From the NCBI GenBank assembly GCA_018350325.1, contig JAEVLN010000008.1, positions 2,933,794 through 2,997,793 on the forward strand: 64,000 nucleotides of DNA. The letters are read 5' to 3'. The notes beneath the pieces were generated by a model, which saw nothing but the letters and a program-made list of their open reading frames with translations, was not told the origin of the DNA and searched no databases. Shown here one piece after another: positions 40,596-54,236 of this stretch (its first letter is position 1; each line of letters opens with the position of its first letter). Both the position numbers and the translations under genes were made by a program. This DNA comes from Globodera rostochiensis (Eukaryota; Nematoda; Chromadorea; Rhabditida; Heteroderidae).

Positions 40596-43500
40596 GCATA
40601 ATTCGATTTCCCATAATTTCTTCGTGCTTAAACGTGTTCATTTTGTTGTTGTTGGGTACCAAAGGCCCAGCAAAAATCGTATCTTTTTCGTTAGCAGACC
40701 AAATCAAAATTTAAAGTTAAAAGATGCAAAAAGCGATCGGAAACGATTCGATCGATTGTTTTAATTTTAATTGGCTTTTTATTGGGGCGATCGAAGTCAG
40801 CGTGCCGTGCCGACTTCGGAATCAATTCTTTGCCGCCCCAGTCTCGATCTTGCCGGCACTATGGGTGACCCAAAATGGAGTTGGAGTTGGCATTGGCACT
40901 CCGAAAGATTCCACCACAAATTCGCTTATCGTTGCATTGACTCCAATTACGACAATTTTTTGCTTGCCATTTTTGGCCAAAAATTGTCCCTAACGCAAAG
41001 TTTTGAGGAAAATGAATGGGACACGGGGCCAATGAACGAGTAAAATTACTTTGTGTTATGTGTGCCAAAAATGGTCCAAAATTGAAGAAAAAAGGAAGGA
41101 AATGTGCCTAAAATAACAAATTCCATTGGTAAATACCCAAAAATTGTGCCGAAAAAAGCGCCAAATCAAAAAAAAAATGCAAAATTAAAAAGACAATTCA
41201 TTCATTAAGCCAATGAATGAATCAATGAATGCCATTGGAATTTGTGCGATGCCGCGCTTCTTTTGCTGCCTTCAAATATTTATTTATATTTTTTTGCCAA
41301 AATTGAGCCGGGGGGGGGGACCGGGGGCGGTGAGAGTGGCGGAAATGAGACGACTGAAGATGGATGAAGTGGCCAAAATTCAGAAGAAAATGGGGCCCAT
41401 TGGCATTCCCCGTCCGTCCAAAACGCTCGGGGGGCTTTTGTTTGCCAAACTATGGAAAGGTGGGGGGGGGGAACCCAAAATTAAAACTAATTTAAATGTA
41501 ATTTGTACTTTTAAATTTTTATTTTGAAACAAAAAAATAAATGCATTTTGCATTTTATAAAATTAGGCAACAAATATAAAATGCGACATTTATATCGTTT
41601 TTAATTGAAAGATTGGCTGCTTAATCGGTTTTCGCCGCAGGGGATCAGACTTAAAACTACAATTTTTTTGCCGGAAAATTGTGCCAACCCGTGGACAAAG
41701 GCCAAAAGTCTTCTGTTTTCATTGAAATTCAAACAAAAAATGGTGAAAAATTCTTTTGGTTCTTTTAAAGGAAGTAAAAGTGCCGAATGAATTCACTTTT
41801 TTTTGCCTTCAACACTTTTTGTGCCAATGCCAACATTTTTTCGGGCGTTAAGCGCCGGAAACAAAGGAAAGGGCCCCCGAGGGGACGGCGGAAGAGTTTC
41901 TTCCGTCGGATTTTGCTTCGTGTAAAGAAAGCGATGAATAATTTTGAATTTTTTAACGTTTTACACAAATCCCCTGCGGGGAGGGGGGGGGGGGATTTCG
42001 GTTAATCGATTTTTTGAGACATTGCCCAATCAGTCAAATCAGAAATGAATTCATAATGAAAATTTTGATGTGTTGACCTCGAAGAAACTGAGCAAAAAAA
42101 GTTATGCAACAAAATTCTCCCAAAATGCGATTTATCCGCTGATCGATCTTTTAAATTCTCCGAAATCCGATCAAATGATCGGAAGTGATCACACACAGCC
42201 AACCAACCACCAGAGAGCACTGCAAATTTGTAAAGGATTTGCTGACGGAATCGAGATTAGTAAGTTCCCTGCTTTCCGCGATCTGATCACTCTTCACCAA
42301 GTGAAAGGTGATCAGATCACTTTCCGATCAGTCTGCTGTTGGTTTCGTCCACGAAATCGCTTCTCCTCTGCTGATCTCTCACTGCTCTTCGAAATCCGTT
42401 CCTCGACAAATATTTTTTTCAATGTTTCCAACAGACTTTGGCCCCCTCCCCCAATTCTTCCATTATTTGTTTTGACCATTTTCCCCTTCACTTTTGCCTC
42501 TGATAAAATTTAAATCGATTTGGGAAATCATTTGCCTCAACCATTTTCGTTCATTTATTCTCTTTGATTGTGAGCGAAAAGTGATAAAAATGCAATAAAC
42601 AAATTCCATCGGCGGGGGGGGGGGGGGGAGTGCACAGTTAAATAGTTGCCGTTGTCGTAAAATATGACCTAAAAAAATTCCGGGGAGGGCAATTTTGGTT
42701 GGTTCGTAACATTCCGACAACAAAAATGTTTGAGAATTTAATCTTTTAAAAGATAAAAAGATACGGACGGATCCATATTCTTCTTCTTCTCTGATTTGTG
42801 TAAGCGGTGCGATCGGTCGGCCACTGATTTTTTTCCCCATTGGGAATTCCCTTGCGTTGGATGGAAAACTTTGTCTGATCAACAAAAAGTCTCTGATCAG
42901 AGCGCCAGCACCGATTTAACGAAAAATGTGGCGTTTGTTTTTTCGAAAAAAGAACATTCGCCCCGTTCAGTTGGTTAATTCACTCACTTTTTGACACCGC
43001 CGGCGGTAAACCCCCCCCCCCCCCTCCCACACAAAAACAGGTGGGCGGGGGGGGGGGAAGAATTTGGGGGGGGGCATTCATTCGTTCGATCGATGCGTCC
43101 GACAATATCTTTTTTTGCCTCCCCCCCCCCCCCAACTCTTTTTTTTGGTAACGGACCGGGACGGAATTGAACTGAACTTTTCCGTTTCTTAGCTTCAAAT
43201 ATATAATGTTTAATGGACAAATGAAGAGTTGGCAGGCATTTCACATTTAAAAATAGTGATCGGATAAAAAGAATTAGCAAAAATCTCTGTCTTCTCCGAT
43301 TCTCAAGGTCAACAATTCTCGTCTTCAATTCTCGATTCTAGGCAAAAGTCTCGCACATTCCTACGCGTATTAATTATAGGGTTCAAAGAAATAAAAGATC
43401 CATTTTATTCAAACTTATTTTAGATTGGACGGAGGGGGGGGGGGGCTAACCGGGATTTTTTGGAATTTTTGGGATTTTCTTTCGAATTAAACCCTCCGAC

Positions 43501-43974
43501 GACACGACAAATCCCGCCCGACCACCTTTCTTGAATTGACCGGGTTGGGCTCGGGATTCCGTCCGATTGCTTTTATTTGACCGGTCTTTATTCCAAAAAA
43601 GAGCGTCAAATAAAAGAAAAAGACAATTTTTCGCAAAAAATGATCGAACACTTCACTAATTTATTTCCATTTTTGCCCAATTTGGCCTTCCCCCCCCCCC
43701 AAACCAATCGAATTTAACCATTTGAAATTGGTGAGGCGAGAAAAGTCCCCCCCCCCCCCCATTCAATCAAATGCGATTGATTTGAGTACAATTCTTGGAG
43801 GCGCCTTACCTTCACTTATTTATTTGTTTGTTTGTTGCCTCCGACGACCCTTTTTTTATTTTTACGAATTTTTTCTTTTTGCAATTCTTTTTAATGAGCT
43901 GGAATTAGGGTAAAATCCCCTGAATCCGTAACCTCTTGGTTTGGCGATTTGGGGTACCCCCCCCCCCCCCCCTC

Positions 43975-44205
43975 AACATGCCGTCGCCGAGACCCCCCTC
44001 CCCAACATGTTCAACCCGGTCACCGACATGCGTCCCCGAACCCCCCCCCCCCCCCCCCTCCCCCCCCCCCTCCTCCGACTCAACCCGGGCCGTGCCATCT
44101 TCAAAACCTCCCCCTCCACATGTTCAACCCGCTCCCGGCTCAAACCCCCCCCCCCGACATGTTCAACCCGGTCCCGGACATGTCGTCCCCCAAACCCCCC
44201 CCCCC
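43975..44205. repeat. C-rich degenerate repeat with ACATGTTCAACCCG
   Basis: The motif ACATGTTCAACCCGGTC or a close variant recurs at about 44004, 44117 and 44157, separated by long C runs. Reading frames across it are Pro-rich and look accidental. Confidence 0.65.
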
Positions 44206-45378
44206 CCCTTTCGTTTATCAATTACTCAGTGTCATGCGTAATCAAACCACCGTTTTTTGAATGAATGTAAACAAATTAATTGACAGATTTACTTTTCCCC
44301 CCCCCCTTTTTTGATTCCATTGAAAGATAAGAATTGACTTTGCTCAAAAATCCTCGGTTTGCAGCTGCTGAACACACACCAAAAACGCGTACATTTCTTT
44401 CGATTGGACTAAAATTTGTTTTTCCCCTAAAAATCGATTTGTTTATGAATTTGCTACGGCGGCGTGATTTGTGTTGTTGTGCATTTGTTGCAATTAAATC
44501 ATTTAAAAATCGAATGCTTCAAGCAATTTTAGTCCGGATGATTCATTCGATTCGTTCATTCATTTATGCTCAATGCTTTTGCCTCCCCCCCCCCCCCCCC
44601 TCCCCCACTCACTCCATTTATTTGTACACTGAAAGAAGAAAGTTTCCCCATTCAGAATATAAATTTTCATTTTATTATTTTAAATTTAACCCCTTTTTTT
44701 ATTGCCCGTTTTCGGTTGGAATTTCGGTTCAATTAAAAAGTAAATAAATAAATAATTATTTTTGTTTTGTTTTTTTGGCAATTTCGTGAGCGTTTATGTG
44801 AGCGCATTCATTGAGAAAATCGTTTAGTGTTTTTTGATTTTTCGGTGGGGCCACAATTCATCAAAACCATTACAAAAGTAGCGACTTTTTTACAACTCTT
44901 TATTTAATCGTTGGAATTTTGGCCAAAAATTAAAAAAAAAATTATTTCTCAAATTTTCAATTCGATGCAGCAATTTTTTTGGGGCGTTCGAATGTCCCCA
45001 AACTTGTCCAATCCAGCTGAACTGCTTGGGAAAGAAATGTGCGCAAATTGAAGCAGAATGTTTTTCATTCTTTGTTTTGAAAATATATAATGTCATAATG
45101 CCAACATTTAATTCATAATGCCAACATTTATTTATTCGAATTTTTTTTGCATTCGTTTTCAATTTTTTAGGCTGACTTTTCGAATTTTCTTAACGTGTTT
45201 TCTTTTTTTAAAATAAATTTCGGCAAGCAAAGAAAAGCCGAGCTAAACCAAAAAAAAAAGGGCAAAATTCTAACAAAAAAAAACTTTGAATTTCTTTACA
45301 TATTTCTAATATTGTGTTATTTTGGCAAATGCTTTTTAAATTTGCCCTTTAAGCCAAAAGATTTTGGTGATAAAGCTA

Positions 45379-45541
45379 GAGCCCGGGTCCAGACCTGGTT
45401 TTTCCTGGACTTCAGGTCCAGAATCCAGGTTTTTTCGTCGGAGCACACTGGTGGAGTCCAGATAAACCTGGACTATTAGTCCAGGTAAAACCAGGACCAG
45501 GTCATTTCCCCAGGTCCAGGATTTTTCAAGATTCCGGACTC
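45379..45541. mobile_element. possible TA-flanked MITE
   Basis: 163 bp, flanked by TA on both sides. Ends GAGCCCGGGTCC and TTCCGGACTC are short imperfect inverted repeats. The interior is crowded with GGTCCAGG/CCTGGAC motifs in both orientations. Tc1/mariner-derived MITEs have this organisation, but the termini are short and no second copy is in this window. Confidence 0.4.
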
Positions 45542-46896
45542 TAATAATAGCACGGGGGCAATAAATAGCATAAAGAGAAGAGATTTGTTTTGTTTGAACT
45601 TTCTAATCTTTCATTTTTTAGTTTAAGATTGTGTGAAAACGAATTGCTGAAATAAGCGCGCCGCACATCGACGACAGTGAAGCAAAAGACATATTTATTT
45701 GCATTTATTCTCTGATTATTATTATTATTGCAATTTCTTAATATAGCATATTCGAGTATATTTATTAGCATCGAACAGACCATTCATTTCATTTACAAGT
45801 AAATTGCTGCTTTGCTAAAACGCACAATGTCAACTCGGGCCACAAAAACGAAGGGTCAGTTTTTCCGTGGGGGGGGGGCGGGGGGTTGGCCAATGAATGG
45901 AAGAGGCGGCGGGCGGTAAATTGAATTTGGAAGGGCGCCGGGGGGGATGAGAACGGAGAAATGCTCGTACATTTATTTTATTGGGGACATGTTCAGACAG
46001 ACGCATGAATATGAATTTGTCCGTATCCATCGACGACGACTCCCCAAAATGAAAATTTCTTTTTGGCTAAAGGGACGAAACGTCTCCAAATTCCCCCTCC
46101 ATTCTTAAAAAATTCCAAATTTAAGCAATTTTGGTCTAATTTTTACCGACTTTCTCCAAAAAAGGGATGCAAAGAGTTAAAAAGCATTTTCAATTTTACA
46201 AACGCTTTGAAGCGTTTAAGGAATTTGTCTTCAAAACTTGCATAAGTAAGTGCTTCATTCTTTTCTTTTTTTTATTGTCCATCCGTTCGTTTGGGCCGCC
46301 GTTCGTTGCCCCCCCACGGGCACTGAAAATCGATTGCCCACTCCCCGGGGGGCAAATGCCCTCCATACCTTTTGCCCCACGGCTTTTTCCCATTTATTTC
46401 TTTTTTCCGTTCCGCCGCCGAAGCGTTACGTGAGAAAGGGAATTAAAGGGGCGAATAATGAATAATGATGGTCGACGGGAAATAGTGAATAAGACACAAT
46501 TCTTTCGTTTTCATGGAACAAAATTCTTCAATGTTTTTTTTCTGCTTTCCGTTTGAGTGAATTAATCATTCATTCGTTTTTTTTTTCTAAAAAAAGTAAT
46601 TAATTAACGCTAAAATACTTTTTTATTTTTTGAAACTTTTTCTTTTTGTATATTTTCACAAAATAAATATTTTTAAATCTGTTCAAAAAATTTTAGGTAA
46701 GTTAAATAAATAGGGACCGGTTTTTTGGAACGTTTTGGAGCCTATCGCATTTTAAAAGAATATTTTTTGAGGATAAAATGCGTGCACAAAGTGTCCCCTC
46801 TCTTTCTTCTTTTCTTTATAAATTCATTTTCTTCTGCCCAATTTTATATTTTCATTCTTTCGTCTTTTTTTAGAGAGACTTCCGCCCGAGCTGGAG

Positions 46897-49800
46897 ATGG
46901 TGTGGCCCAATTATTTGTTTCCGGTACTGATTTCGTCCGCTCTGATGTGCGCTTGTTGGGCCGTCGGACACTTCGCTTGGTCCTTTCTTTGGATTGCCCT
47001 CTTCACTGTCCTCTACGTGGTCAGAAAGAAGCCATAAAATTGGACAACATTTTCACGAAATTCGCCCATTTTTTAAAATTTTTTTTTTCAAATTGAGCGT
47101 TTTTGTAATTTTTGTGCCTTCCATTTTCAAACGCAAAAAAGTCGCCTTTCTAAGCTTAAAACGCACACGTGGATTCGCCGTGAGCAGCACCGGACGAGCA
47201 TGCGCAGTATGATCATGCGCGAGCGCGAGATGGTCATGGCGCAGTACAGCCGCGTTGACGACCTTCCCGCATGGGTCCGATTTCCGGACATTGAACGCAT
47301 CGAATGGGTCAACAAGGTGGGGGGATTGGGAGGGTGTAATAGTTTGTTTGGGGAAGAGAGTGAGTATTTTTTAAGAATTTTCCAAAAAAACGAGAAAAAA
47401 AGTTGCTAGCCTTTTTGGTGTTTGAATTCGACGGCGTTGATTTTATGGAATAAGCACATACCTATTTTTAACTTGAAACAGATTATTCAACAAATTTGGC
47501 CGCACATCGGCGAGTACACCAAAGTGTTTCTGAAGGAGTTCATTGAACCGCAAATTCGGGCTCAGATGCCGTCACCGTTCAAATCCTTCAAATTTGTCGC
47601 CGTCGACATGGGCGACATTCCGTTCAGAGTGGTCAGCTAATCAACACATTAATTTTATGTCCGATCACTCAAAACAGAAACTGTGCTGTCACTCATTCAC
47701 AATTCTATTCTTTCCCAGGGTGGTCTGAAGGTGTACACGCAAAATGTGGGCCGAGACCGTGTCATCATGGACATGGACGTGGTGTACGCGGGTGATGCCG
47801 AGTTTGCGGTGCAGGTCTGCGGCTTTCGAGGCGGACTTAACCAAATGGTGTTCTCCGGCAAACTCCGCTGTACCCTCCAGCCGCTGTTGTCCCAACCGCC
47901 AATGTACGTACTGCACATTAATCAGTGTTTAAAACGACTTGAAAGTGACGGAGACAATCTGACGTTTTGCAAAACGTTTTCTCAATTTTTAGGGTCGGGG
48001 GCGTGTCCAGTTCCTTCATGGAACTGCCAAAGTTCGACTTCAACTTGACTGGCATGGGCGAGTTTGTGCAGTTGCCCGGACTGATTGACGCCATTCGCTC
48101 GGTGGTCAACACTCAGGTGGACAAATTGCATCTTCGTGTGCATTTTCGTATATTTTTTATTTTCTTGGCAGGTGGCCAATCTGTTGGTTCTGCCCAACAA
48201 AATTGTTGTTCCACTGGCGCCTAACGTCGACGTTGCCAAGCTGTACTTTCCGGAGCCGGACGGAATTGTGCGCATGAAAATCATTGAGGCAATGAATTTG
48301 GAAAACAAAGACGGCTCTTTCCTGAACAAAAGGGACATCAGCGACCCGTACTGCGAAATTCAAGGCAGGCGGCAACAAACAAAACAATTGGGGAGAGAAC
48401 GGACAAATAAATTAAAAATTGATCACTTTTTTATAACTAATCATTTTTTCCGTTTTAGTGGGCTCGCAAGTGTTCCACACCAGAGGTATTTATCGTTATT
48501 CTTCATACTTTTTTGAATTAATGATTCCTAACGGTTCGATTTTCGGAAGGATTTTGCTAAAATGGGTAATCAAAAAATGTTTTGATTATTAGTCTCGAAT
48601 ACTCTGATCACCTCCCGTTCCCTTCCTCTGAAAGTGATCAACAACAATCTGAACCCCGTGTTCAACGAGTGCTTCGAGGCGGTGGTGGACCAGGCCAGCG
48701 GGCAAAAGCTGCGCATTGAATTGTTCGACAAGGACACCGCCGGAGCGGACGAAGAGTTGGGACGGCTGAGCATTCCGTTGGAGAGCGTTCGACAAGCGGG
48801 CGAAATAGAACGGGTCAGTCAAACGGCGTTGACTTCGCTTTTCGGCGGCATTAGTGCCATAATTGCCGGGAAACTGTTGCCATTCCAGTGGCATCACCTC
48901 GAGGGATGCAAACACGGGGAGTTGCGTTTGAAAGTCTGCTGGATGGACCTAAGCACGGAGGCGAAGGACGCGGGCCGGGACGAGTGGGAGCAGGAGTGGC
49001 TGGGCGCGGACAAGCCGATGCACCCCGCCCTGTTGATGGTGTTCATCGATTCTGTCGCCAACCTCCCGGTCAGTGTTTGTGATGAGTGTACGCCTTGCAA
49101 AAATAGGGCTTTTTGCAGTATCCGAAGTCCAATTTGGAACCGTCGCCGTTTGTGGAGGTGTCGTTGGGCCGAATCACTCAGCGGACGCCGGTGAAGCCGA
49201 AGACGGTCAACCCGCTGTTTCAGAGCAAATTCAACTTCTTCGTCAAACAGCCCGAGGGTCAGGAGCTGAAAATCCGGGTGAGTTTCACATTTTTCAATAG
49301 AAAAAACATTCGATTTTTCCAAGGGATCTTTTGAGTTATTTGAATTTTTTTATTGCTAATCCATTCCAGGCCGTTGACGAAGGCACAAAGCGCGAAATCG
49401 GCGAATTGTCCATTCCGTTGGCTGCTGTAATGCGTGAGCCGTTGATGGAGATGAGCCAACAGAGCTTTTATCTAACACATGGCGTCCACTCCAGTCCAAT
49501 TGTGCTGACGGCACGACTTCGAGTCGGTCGACGGATTAAATAAATTTAAACGTCTTCAACACCAAAAACTTATTGTTATTTTCAAATTCAGTTCTTCACT
49601 CCGCCCCGTAAAGTGCTCGAAAATCGGGATTTGTCTTCGACGTACGGAAACGGTTGGTTGGCCCTCCTGACATTTGAAAAAAATCTGGTAGAATCTTTAC
49701 TGAACTGCTTGGCTTTGCCGTCAATTGGTGACCGGGATAAAAATGCCCGAATTTTTTTTTTGTGGTTTTGTTGTCGTTTATGTGAAGGAGGGGCCACAAT

Positions 49801-51115
49801 TCCGCGCACATTTTCACGTCTAAATCTAAAAAATTATTTGTTTCATTTGTCAGCGGCGCACATCGAACGGGGCGATCGAACAAATTCGTCGCTGTCGGAG
49901 GAAAGCAATAATGACATTAAGGAACAAAAGAAGCACGAGCCCAACGCGGACTTTGAAAATGAACTCGCAAAGGTGGGGCGAGTTTCGGGGGGGGGGGGAA
50001 TTGAAACTCCTTCAATAGGGATACCCCTCGAAAAAATAGGGATACTCACCGACAAATGTGGATACTTCTTGACAATATAGGGATACTCCCCGACAATATT
50101 TGAATACTCGATACTTTGCCGGTTCGTTAATTGATTCTTGGTTGGATTTCGACTTTTCAGAATCGAGAAATGACCGCCTCGGCAACCGAGCCGGCCAAAC
50201 TGGTTGCAAATGGGCGAGACTCGTCCGCAGCAACGAAGAACAACGATTTGTCGCCAAATTTGGACGTCCAAGGAAACAAATTGGCGCGGAACCACTCGGG
50301 CTCGTCGAAAAGCTCTGTGAAGACGACCAACTCGTCGTTGTTGTCCAGCAGGGCGGAGAGCATCTTGGGCAAACTGATCGGTGGCAAACATGCCAAAATG
50401 TGAGGGGTCGAGCTCTAAAAGAATTTCGAATCGATTTTTAAAACCCCTCTTTAGGAAGAAGGGAAAGTCGCTGTCGCTGTTGTCGGCGGGTCGAATCCAA
50501 ATCGGTCTGAAATATGACGAGGACCGATTCAAGCTGGTTGTTGCAGTGATTGCAGCAAAGTGAGTGAGCGTTATGTGTCTGTCTATTGTATTGTTTGCCT
50601 TCAGCGGAGATTTTTTCAAGGCTATTTTTATTCCCGTCTAAAATTTGTTACCCCTTAAGGGATTTATGCCCCGTTGAAAAAGAGGGTCACGCGGACCCGT
50701 ACGTGTCACTTCGGCTGATGCCAACCGCACATGGGCAGCTGGCCGCAAAAGCGCAGAAGAGTCGGAAGCACACGCAAGTGGTGCACAACTCTCTGGACCC
50801 GCAGTTTGATCAAAGGTCCAAAAAAACATTCCAAAACCCCCAATCGCGACGAGTGTAAATTCCATTTCAGCTTCGACTTTGACATCCATTGCACCGATCT
50901 GCCCAATTTCAAGCTGTATTTAGCTGTTAAGGATGCCATAAAGTGAGTTAGCGCGTTAGGCTTTACCCCATTTAGAGGAGCATTTGCTTATGTTCAGCTA
51001 CGGCCTGTTGCACAGTACGCCCACGCTGGGCTCCGTTGAAGTGCCTTTGCATAACTTTGATCCGCTAAAGCCCATAAGCAGCCAATGGTTGGATCTGTCC
51101 TCGCCACAAAGATGA
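46897..51115 (+). CDS. extended synaptotagmin (E-Syt, SMP + C2 domains)
   Basis: ER-plasma membrane tether and lipid-transfer protein. An exon from about 46870 (ATG 46897) encodes a hydrophobic hairpin (NYLFPVLISSALMCACWAVG...SFLWIALFTVLYV). The SMP domain follows: DLPAWVRFPDIERIEWVNK, IWPHIGEYTKVFLKEFIEP, GDIPFRV, IMDMDVVYAGDAEFAVQVCG and LPGLIDAIRSVVN, then LPNKIVVPL. The first C2 begins GIVRMKIIEAMNLENKD with DISDPYCEI, NNNLNPVFNECFE and ELFDKDTAGADEELG. A second C2 is at about 49010-49520 (LLMVFIDSVANLP). A disordered linker spans about 49600-50400. The last C2 (KLVVAVIAA...GHADPYVSL, NSLDPQFDQ) ends PISSQWLDLSSPQR at TGA 51115. Acidic calcium-binding positions are present in the first and last C2. 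The start may lie further upstream. Some introns begin GTCAG. Confidence 0.9.
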
Positions 51116-51870
51116 AACTTGGGGGCAATCACAGAAAAAAGGACTGCCGACCGACTCGCGCCAACCCACGGACATTCCATCGCCTGTGATTGAATTGAAT
51201 GATCAGAAATATGATTTATATTATTGTTATAAATAGTCTCTTCCCCCCAGGGGAGACAACTCCCATCCACAAAGGGTCCAAAACGACACTGGAAATGGAA
51301 CTTCATGCAGCGGGGGGGGGGGGCTAATCGCTGAAAAATTATTTGTTAACAAATCTTTTGCTGTGATTAAATGTTTTTACCCGCTGGCGGTGTTTCTATT
51401 TTTAATGGGGTGAATGAATGAACAAGAAATGCCTTTGTCATTTGGTTGCCATTTTAGGGGTTTTGCCTCTCACTTCGCTCCTCACATTTTATTCAACCGA
51501 TCGGTCGGTGTGCTGCTGTACTGTTTGTCAATGTCCACACATTTTCATGTTATTGGAGAGGGTATCTTGTCTGGCACACTTTATGATTGTTTGCTCCGTT
51601 TCCTGTATTGATAGGCAACTCATCCGCTTTTATCCATATTTATCTAATAAAATGTGTTTCGAAAATTTGAGTCCGTAGACTTGACGGAGGGAGGTTTATC
51701 TCCGAACTAGGCTTCTTTTCATGGAGATTAATGCGAAATGTCAAACAACATGTCGAGGCAAAAGCAAAAGTGCCTATTTATACCTTTAATGTTCTGACAC
51801 ATAAACAATAATATGTTTCATCACGCCTCAAACACAACAACATTTCTGTACAATAGGGTCGCATCTTTGG
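51116..51870. other. convergent intergenic region
   Basis: Space between the 3' ends of the E-Syt and RPT1 genes. It has a G run at about 51311-51322 and AT-rich sequence, with AATAAA-like signals. Short ORFs at 51414-51678 have no family similarity. Confidence 0.5.
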
Positions 51871-54161
51871 CTAATTGTGCGTCATGTAGGCGGGCGTTGA
51901 GCTGAACTTCGCATAACCTTTCACCTGTAAAAACATTGCGCAATAAAATGTGCAAAAACTGTAGAGAAAAGGACTTACCACTTTCTGCACCGCATTGAGA
52001 AAGTCTTGTTCCGTGATGAACCGTCGACGTGCGCGCAAAGCGAACATTCCCGCCTCAGTGCAAACGCTGCGCAAGTCGGCACCTTCAGAATCAAAAAATG
52101 TTTGGTTTTGTCGATGTTGAAAATGGACTGCACCTGTGGAGTTCGGACAAAGCCGCGCAATTAGTTCATATCTGGAATGGTTCAGCTTCATTTTGTAAAT
52201 TTATCAAAATCACCGAATGTTTCGGTCGACGCTCATCTTTTTAGTGTGAATTCGAAGAATTGCGGAGCGGCTCTTCTGATCGGGCTAAACAAACAATTAT
52301 TTGTACATATTTTCCTCCTCTTAAACATCAAATTTGGCACACATACCAAAGAGAACTCAATACGCCGATCAATACGACCGGGCCGAACGAGTGCCGGGTC
52401 GAGTGTGTCCGGTCTGTTGGTGGCCATCAAAACCTAAACGGTTTTCAAATAAAGGCTTATGATTTGGGAATTCGATTCAAAAGCCTTAATAGTCCCGCGC
52501 GCGTCAAACCCGTCCAGCTGGTTGACCAGCTCGAGCATCGTCCGCTGCACTTCGTTGTCGCCGCCCTTCCCGTCGTTGAAGCGCGCCCCGCCGATGGCGT
52601 CCACCTCGTCGAAGAACATAATGCACGCCTTTTTCGACTTAGCCAACAAGAACAGCTCGCGCACCATGCGGGCGCCTTCACCAACGTACTTCTTGACCAG
52701 CTCGGAGCCGATGATACGGATGAAAGTCGCGTCTGTCCGGTTGGCCACCGCCCGGGCGCACAACGTTTTGCCGGTGCCCGGCGGACCGAAGAACATAACG
52801 CCCTTCTGAAATGCGAATTGTCAACTGTAAAAAGTGATCGATTGAACACACAAACCGGCGGTTCGATGCCCAAGCTGGTGTAACGCTCCGGCTGAATAAA
52901 ATAAGAACAATCAAACAGCGTCTCTTTTGTTTATACGACACATTACTCAACCTGAAGCAGTGGAAACTCGACCACCTCTCGCAGCTTTTTTATTTGCTCT
53001 TCACATCCGCCGATGTCCGCGTAAGTGACGTCCGGTTTGTCATCAACTTCCATCAGCATAACGGTCGCGTCAATTTTCGCTGGTAACGGCAAACGAATCT
53101 TAAAAAGAGGGGGGCCAAGGGGTTTAAACTCCAAAAATTTGCTGAATCCGTCCAACTACTGCAAGCAGTACCTGGTATTTGATTCTGTCCACCCCGACAC
53201 GCATTCCTTCCTCAATGTCAGTGGGCGCCACGTCATCATGAAGGCCCACGACAAACCGGGCGTAATGCCTTACGGCGATCATATAGCGCGCGTCCTTCTT
53301 CTCCTTATCGTCCTCTGTCTTTTGCTCGTCCACCTTTTGGTCATCTTTGATGATTTTCACACACCGAGCCACCTGATTTGGGATGGGTGGAATTCATAAA
53401 CATTTTCAAATACTATAAAAATGCATTTTTAGGGAACCAAGAAGTGTTGTCTTCCATTTGAGGTTTTTGGGAAATGCAAAAAAGAACCAAAAAAATGTTC
53501 GAATTGATCCAATTTCGATGTACCGCCCAAAATCCATCAAAAAACTGACAAGAAGCGGGGGCGAACTCTTCTCGGCAATTGCGTCGGCCACAAGGTCCCA
53601 CGAAGCGGGCTGTGTCAGCCCCGTGTCGTTCTCCGTCACTCCGCTGATTGTGTTGATGCGCTTTTGAAGCTCCTCGATGTCCTTCTCCGCCTTCTTCAGC
53701 TGCTCCGTGTAGGGGCCCACGTTGTACGTGTTCAGAGCGGCGATTTCCTCCTCGTTGAGCGCTAAAATTTGACGGCACGGCATAAATGAAAACAACGCAA
53801 TTTCCGGCAAAAACCCGGGGGAAAACCCACACAAATTTGAACAATCGATCAACAAAAATAGAAGAAATAATGGTCCGTATTTAAATAAAACTCGGACCGA
53901 TACGATATATCGAATCAAATTTTTGGTCGTTCTTCAAGTTCAATTGTAAGCAAAAAAATCTCCAGGAGACAGGTTTTAACGCATTTTGTACCCCTTTAAA
54001 GGAATCTTTTAGTATTTACTGTAAATGTATAATTTGCGAGTTCGTAATCAAATCGCCCTTGTCTCAGGAGGTATTATAAGCACCAAACCTTTAAGCTCTT
54101 TCGTCTTCTCATTGGCGTCGGTGGGAGTTGTTACTTTCTTCTCGGTGTGATCATTAGACAT
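51871..54161 (-). CDS. rpt-1: 26S proteasome regulatory ATPase RPT1 (PSMC2)
   Basis: One of the six AAA ATPases of the 19S particle base that unfold ubiquitinated substrates. ATG at 54161 ([14 protein letters not shown]). Exons are about 54161-54089, 53761-53550, 53372-53172, 53098-52952, 52891-52856, 52805-52485, 52433-52329 and smaller ones to 51871. A coiled coil ([18 protein letters not shown]) is followed by the OB fold ([20 protein letters not shown]) and the AAA domain. That domain has [20 protein letters not shown] (Walker A), [18 protein letters not shown] (Walker B), [36 protein letters not shown] (sensor, arginine fingers) and [19 protein letters not shown]. It ends [12 protein letters not shown], close to the usual RPT1 tail. 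One 51-nt intron (52434-52484) seems to start with GC; another starts GTCAGT. A 16S rRNA fragment lies 75 bp upstream. Confidence 0.93.
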
Positions 54162-54236
54162 TTTTATGTAGAAAAGATTGAGTGCAAAAATTCACTGTAA
54201 AAAAATGCTTTAATAAAAAAAATGCTCAAGTCTAAG

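Larger units (their letters stand above)
39833..46896. other. 7-kb gene-poor region with homopolymer tracts
   Basis: AT-rich sequence broken by many G or C runs (about 41310, 42615-42630, 43010-43025, 43433-43444, 43969-43974, 44040-44072 and 44585-44603). ORFs are short or low in complexity, and none is supported by a family or splice pattern. It holds the 15-bp G-rich repeat, a C-rich degenerate repeat and a possible MITE, listed separately. The last few hundred bases are presumed upstream sequence of the E-Syt gene. Confidence 0.55.

Noticed and set aside
40771..41043. 90-codon plus ORF in the gene-poor region
   Set aside because: No family similarity, and the opposite strand is open too. 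Left unannotated.
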